Under the pieces are notes generated by a model. It worked only from the letters and a program-made list of their open reading frames with translations, did no database searches and was not told the DNA's origin. A program made the position numbers and the translations under genes. A DNA stretch of 32,762 nt from Clostridia bacterium. Its GTDB lineage: Bacteria; Bacillota; Clostridia; Christensenellales; Borkfalkiaceae. The first letter of the stretch is position 1; the number at the start of each line of letters is the position of its first letter. The stretch spans positions 1 to 32,762 of the forward strand of contig JAFVQT010000064.1 in NCBI GenBank assembly GCA_017504655.1, written 5' to 3'. Positions 30,250 to 32,762 of this stretch are shown here, in pieces.

Positions 30250-31478
30250 AAGCCGTAGTATTTACCTTGGGCTGTAAGGTAAACTCTTGCGAGAGCGCGT
30301 CGCTTATGACAGGGCTTAAGGAGCTTGGCTTTGAGGTTAGTGATAAGCTTGGCTTTGCAGAACTTTATATAATAAATACGTGCGCGGTTACCGCAGAGGC
30401 TGAGAAAAAATCCAGACAAACCATAGCAAGGGTCAGAAGATTTAATCCAAATGCTAAAATTATCGTAACGGGGTGCGCGTCGCAAAAATCCCCTCAGGAT
30501 TTTTTAAAAAAAGAGGGGGTAACGCTTGTTACCGGTACTAATTCTAAGGATAAAATAATAGACCAGCTTGAAAGTGAGGGGCTTATAATTTGGGAGGAAA
30601 AGGATTATTACGAAAAATACCTGCCCGAAAACCCCGATAAAACAAGGGCGTATATTAAGGTGCAGGACGGCTGTAATAATTTTTGCAGTTACTGCATTAT
30701 TCCCTATTTAAGGGGTAGAACAAGGTCGAGAAATCCTGATAGAGTAATAGAGGAAATTCAAAGGTTAAGTCCTGTCGAGGCTGTAATAACAGGCATTAAT
30801 TTGTCCGCCTACAATTATCAGGGAATGGGGCTTAAAGGGCTTATAGACAGGCTTTCTGAGGTAAATTGCCGTATCAGATTGGGCTCGCTTGAGGTTGGTG
30901 TTATAACCGAGGAGTTTTTGAAATCGCTCAAGGGGCTTAAGGATTTTGCTCCGCATTTCCATCTTTCTCTCCAGTCTGGGGCTAACGCAACTCTTAAGGC
31001 AATGAACAGAAGATATACCCGGGAGGAGTATCTTGAAAAGTGTGAGCTTATTAAAAAACACTTTACGGGCTGTGCAATAACAACAGACGTTATAGTTGGA
31101 TACTCAACCGAAACGCAAGCCGACTTTGAAGAAAGCTTAGACCTATGCAAAAGGGTCGGCTTTGCTGATATTCACTGTTTTCCTTATTCAAAAAGAGAGG
31201 GTACTGTCGGCGCAAGACTGAAGGAGCTTCCAAGCGACGTTAAGGGTGCGCGTATGGATGCTGTTTTAGCTGTTAAAAAAGAGCTTAAGGAGAATTTTAT
31301 CAAGCTCAACCTCGGCAAGGCGTCAGAGGTTATCCCCGAGGATAAAGAAGACGGTTTTACCGTTGGTTACACCGAAAATTACATCAAGGTATACTTGGAT
31401 TGCCAAACAGATTCAAAGAAGGTAAAAGTAAGGCTTTTATCACCGTTTAAGGACGGGGCGTTGGCAGAAATAATATAA
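30246..31478 (+). CDS. mtaB: tRNA t6A37 methylthiotransferase MtaB
   Basis: 410 aa from the ATG at 30246, which overlaps the prmA stop (the frame extends upstream without an RBS). The N-terminal MTTase domain has three cluster cysteines (C10, C46, C77). The radical SAM motif CNNFCSYC provides C143, C147 and C150, followed by IPYLRGRTRSR. A short C-terminal TRAM-like region ends the protein. It uses two [4Fe-4S] clusters to convert t6A37 to ms2t6A37 in ANN-decoding tRNAs. HinT follows 14 nt downstream. Confidence 0.95.
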   Translation: MKAVVFTLGCKVNSCESASLMTGLKELGFEVSDKLGFAELYIINTCAVTAEAEKKSRQTIARVRRFNPNAKIIVTGCASQKSPQDFLKKEGVTLVTGTNSKDKIIDQLESEGLIIWEEKDYYEKYLPENPDKTRAYIKVQDGCNNFCSYCIIPYLRGRTRSRNPDRVIEEIQRLSPVEAVITGINLSAYNYQGMGLKGLIDRLSEVNCRIRLGSLEVGVITEEFLKSLKGLKDFAPHFHLSLQSGANATLKAMNRRYTREEYLEKCELIKKHFTGCAITTDVIVGYSTETQADFEESLDLCKRVGFADIHCFPYSKREGTVGARLKELPSDVKGARMDAVLAVKKELKENFIKLNLGKASEVIPEDKEDGFTVGYTENYIKVYLDCQTDSKKVKVRLLSPFKDGALAEII

Positions 31479-31492
31479 GTGAGGAAATTTAT

Positions 31493-31834
31493 ATGGAAGG
31501 ATGTTTATTCTGTAAGTTTGTAAGCGGAGAGTTCAGTGTTGACAAGGTTTTTGAAAACGAGGACTTTATCATTATAAGAGATATAGCTCCAAAAGCAAAA
31601 AATCATTTTTTAGCAATACCTAAGATTCATTTTAAATATTTAGCGGAAATGACCCCAAAGGATGCCGAGGCGGTTGGCAGAATATTGAAAACAATACCGA
31701 CGTTAGAGGATGTTTTACAGTTAAAATCGGGCTATAGGCTTGTTATTAATCAGGGTGACGATGCGGGTCAGACTGTTCCTCATCTTCATATTCATATTCT
31801 GTCAGGACAAAAAATGGAGTGGAATCCCGCATAA
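31493..31834 (+). CDS. hinT: HIT family nucleotide hydrolase (HinT-like)
   Basis: 113 aa, a full-length HinT. The N-terminal CLFCKFVSGE has the Cys pair (C4, C7) common in bacterial HinT proteins. The catalytic histidine triad is H97, H99 and H101 in VPHLHIHILSGQKM. It hydrolyses adenosine phosphoramidates and acyl-AMP by-products, such as those from aminoacyl-tRNA synthetases. The preceding RBS is GAGGAA. Its stop codon lies in a hairpin (31827-31852). Confidence 0.94.
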   Translation: MEGCLFCKFVSGEFSVDKVFENEDFIIIRDIAPKAKNHFLAIPKIHFKYLAEMTPKDAEAVGRILKTIPTLEDVLQLKSGYRLVINQGDDAGQTVPHLHIHILSGQKMEWNPA

Positions 31835-31852
31835 AATGTTTTTTATAAGCGG
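31827..31852 (+). terminator. Weak terminator hairpin after hinT
   Basis: CCGC-ATAAAA pairs with TTTTAT and GCGG, with a 2-nt bulge. No U tract follows, so it may be an mRNA-end stabiliser rather than a strong terminator. It includes the hinT stop codon. Confidence 0.4.
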
Positions 31853-31862
31853 TTAAAAATGC

Positions 31863-31929
31863 TTGACATATATGCGTTTGGTCTGTTATAATAGCCAAGC
31901 AATAACGACGTGCCGTAGGGCAAAGGAGG
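31863..31929 (+). promoter_or_regulatory. Promoter and RBS of rpsU
   Basis: Consensus -35 TTGACA (31863-31868) and perfect extended -10 TGTTATAAT (core 31887-31892) with an 18-bp spacer. Shine-Dalgarno AAAGGAGG (31922-31929) precedes the ATG at 31938. A strong promoter, as expected for a ribosomal protein. Confidence 0.85.
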
Positions 31930-31937
31930 GTTGAAAA

Positions 31938-32117
31938 ATGTCTACTGTAAGAGTTGGAGAAAACGAGTCTTTGGATAATGCACTCAGAAGATTTAAGAGA
32001 AAGTGCTCAAGAGACGGTATCATCGGCGATTTACGTAAGAAGGAGCATTACGAAAAGCCTTCCGTAAGACGTAAGAAAAAGGCTGAGGCTGCAAGAAAGA
32101 GATCTTCTAAAGCATAA
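31938..32117 (+). CDS. rpsU: 30S ribosomal protein S21
   Basis: 59 aa. It begins [22 protein letters not shown], a direct match to bacterial S21, continues [20 protein letters not shown] and ends in a basic helix [18 protein letters not shown]21 joins the 30S subunit late, near the anti-Shine-Dalgarno region of 16S rRNA, and supports initiation on SD-led mRNAs. It is a separate unit with a strong promoter and terminator, in the standard position after hinT. It is relevant to the leaderless genes here, since S21 matters mainly for SD-dependent starts. Confidence 0.97.
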   Translation: MSTVRVGENESLDNALRRFKRKCSRDGIIGDLRKKEHYEKPSVRRKKKAEAARKRSSKA

Positions 32118-32138
32118 GCAACAAAAGAGAAAAGATTT

Positions 32139-32170
32139 ACACCCGAAAAAGCTTTCGGGTGTATTTTTTT
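32139..32170 (+). terminator. Intrinsic terminator of rpsU
   Basis: ACACCCGAAA (32139-32148), loop AAGC, TTTCGGGTGT (32153-32162), then A and seven T. Confidence 0.9.
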
Positions 32171-32239
32171 ATTTCCGAAAGAACGTTCGTTTACAGGCTA
32201 TTGCCGGTAACAGTAAAATATAAAATTTCGGAGAAGGTT

Positions 32240-32647
32240 ATGCAACAAACAAAAAGTATAAAAAGCGTGGCAAAAGAGGCGAAGATGCGCCTTAAAAACA
32301 GATTTTGGGAAGACTATAAAAAGGAAGTGGAAAGCAGCGTTAAGGCTGCAACCGAGGAGGGGTTTGCCAAATCGGGCGTTGAAAGTTATTTTAAAAAGCT
32401 TGTAGTCAAAAGTGTCAGAGGAACAAGTGAGGAGGACGAGAGATTTTACGGCAGGGTAAAGGCAATGCTTGATGAAGAGGGAGCTAGGCCTTGTAATGCG
32501 CTTGACAGGCTTATGGATAAGGCAATTTTTGAAAAGCTCAATTACGAGGAGAGAGAAAGATACCTTTTTTGTCTGGCAAAACGCTACGGCGATGCGCTTA
32601 TTCGCTATGAAGGAGAGCGGGGTATAGAAAAGGTGTTGGGTAGATAA
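32240..32647 (+). CDS. Small helical basic protein after rpsU, unknown
   Basis: 135 aa from the ATG at 32240, which has GGAGAAGG just upstream; the frame is open further upstream into the rpsU terminator, which argues against the longer form. The protein is almost entirely charged and helix-prone, with a basic N-terminus (SVAKEAKMRLKNRFWEDYKKE), a middle VKSVRGTSEEDERFYGRV and a C-terminal half FEKLNYEERERYLFCLAKRYG. No signal peptide, membrane segment or catalytic motif is visible. In many Clostridia rpsU is followed by yqeY; this protein does not look like YqeY although it occupies that slot. Its TAA stop begins repeat copy 6. Confidence 0.75.
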   Translation: MQQTKSIKSVAKEAKMRLKNRFWEDYKKEVESSVKAATEEGFAKSGVESYFKKLVVKSVRGTSEEDERFYGRVKAMLDEEGARPCNALDRLMDKAIFEKLNYEERERYLFCLAKRYGDALIRYEGERGIEKVLGR

Positions 32648-32659
32648 TCGCGCTATAAG
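32645..32659 (+). repeat. Intergenic palindromic repeat, copy 6
   Basis: TAATCGCGCTATAAG. The leading TAA is the stop codon of the preceding gene. The rest of the window to 32762 is A-rich with no gene, promoter or terminator that I can support. Confidence 0.65.
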
Positions 32660-32762
32660 CCCACTAATAAAAAAGGTATAAAGGCAAAAAAATCAGGTTT
32701 TTGATGGTTTATGTCTTTCAGAATTGTAAAAAATGGGGTAATAGGTCGAAAAAATTAAAAAA

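Noticed and set aside
32240..32647. YqeY
   Set aside because: Position fits, but length, charge pattern and sequence do not resemble the YqeY/GatB-like domain.

Overview
The window is a gene-dense, low-GC bacterial chromosome segment. AGGAGG-type ribosome binding sites, TTGACA/TATAAT promoters, hairpin-plus-U-tract terminators, a CCA-encoding tRNA gene, RqcH, Clostridia-like gene families and the prmA-mtaB-hinT-rpsU synteny all point to Bacillota, class Clostridia, probably an uncultivated gut lineage (the last part is inference). No phage, transposase, CRISPR array or plasmid gene is visible. The segment is mostly core genome, and the unusual material lies in the intergenic and regulatory DNA.

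Layout. 1-2663: a MacB/FtsX-type ABC exporter fused in one polypeptide. 2664-2980: a gene-free stretch with a multi-hairpin block and short repeats. 2981-3472 (minus): a small unknown protein. 3617-6828: a ribbon-helix-helix regulator translationally coupled to the disaggregase ClpB, behind a promoter carrying two copies of the same palindrome. 6955-10646: a two-gene glycan operon (GH78-like and GH36 alpha-galactosidase). 10647-10919: an interspersed repeat and an ORF remnant. 10920-12296 (minus): NfeD plus an SPFH/stomatin-like protein. 12394-14073 (minus): rqcH, divergent from tig-clpP-clpX (14223-17570). 17710-19536 (minus): typA. 19651-25203: a five-gene run of asparaginase, ABC exporter, GNAT, deoB and a membrane protein. 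25294-26508: a lipoprotein. 26629-26710 (minus): tRNA-Leu(CAG). 26742-27717 (minus): a membrane-tethered HTH regulator and a DUF1294 protein. 27974-29181: an SGNH hydrolase and a GtrA-family protein. 29302-32647: prmA, mtaB, hinT, rpsU and an unknown helical protein.

How the genes work together. Much of the window concerns protein quality control: ClpB (disaggregation), trigger factor plus ClpXP (folding and degradation), RqcH (ribosome rescue and C-terminal tailing), and TypA, PrmA, MtaB and S21 (ribosome and tRNA function). The glycan operon and deoB/ansA add carbon and nitrogen scavenging.

Main unexplained signals. (1) A short palindromic repeat, consensus TAATCGRCTTATAAG, occurs six times between genes; in four copies its first three bases are the stop codon of the preceding gene. 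(2) Tandem ATTATATAAT boxes 21 bp apart bracket the -35 of the RHH-clpB promoter. (3) Three genes have promoters placed so that transcription should begin at or within about 3 nt of the start codon (leaderless mRNAs). (4) A structured, repeat-bearing block lies at 2664-2902. (5) prmA has a leader with mutually exclusive hairpins. No dramatic new multi-gene system is evident; the repeat family and the RHH-clpB switch are the best candidates for something undescribed.
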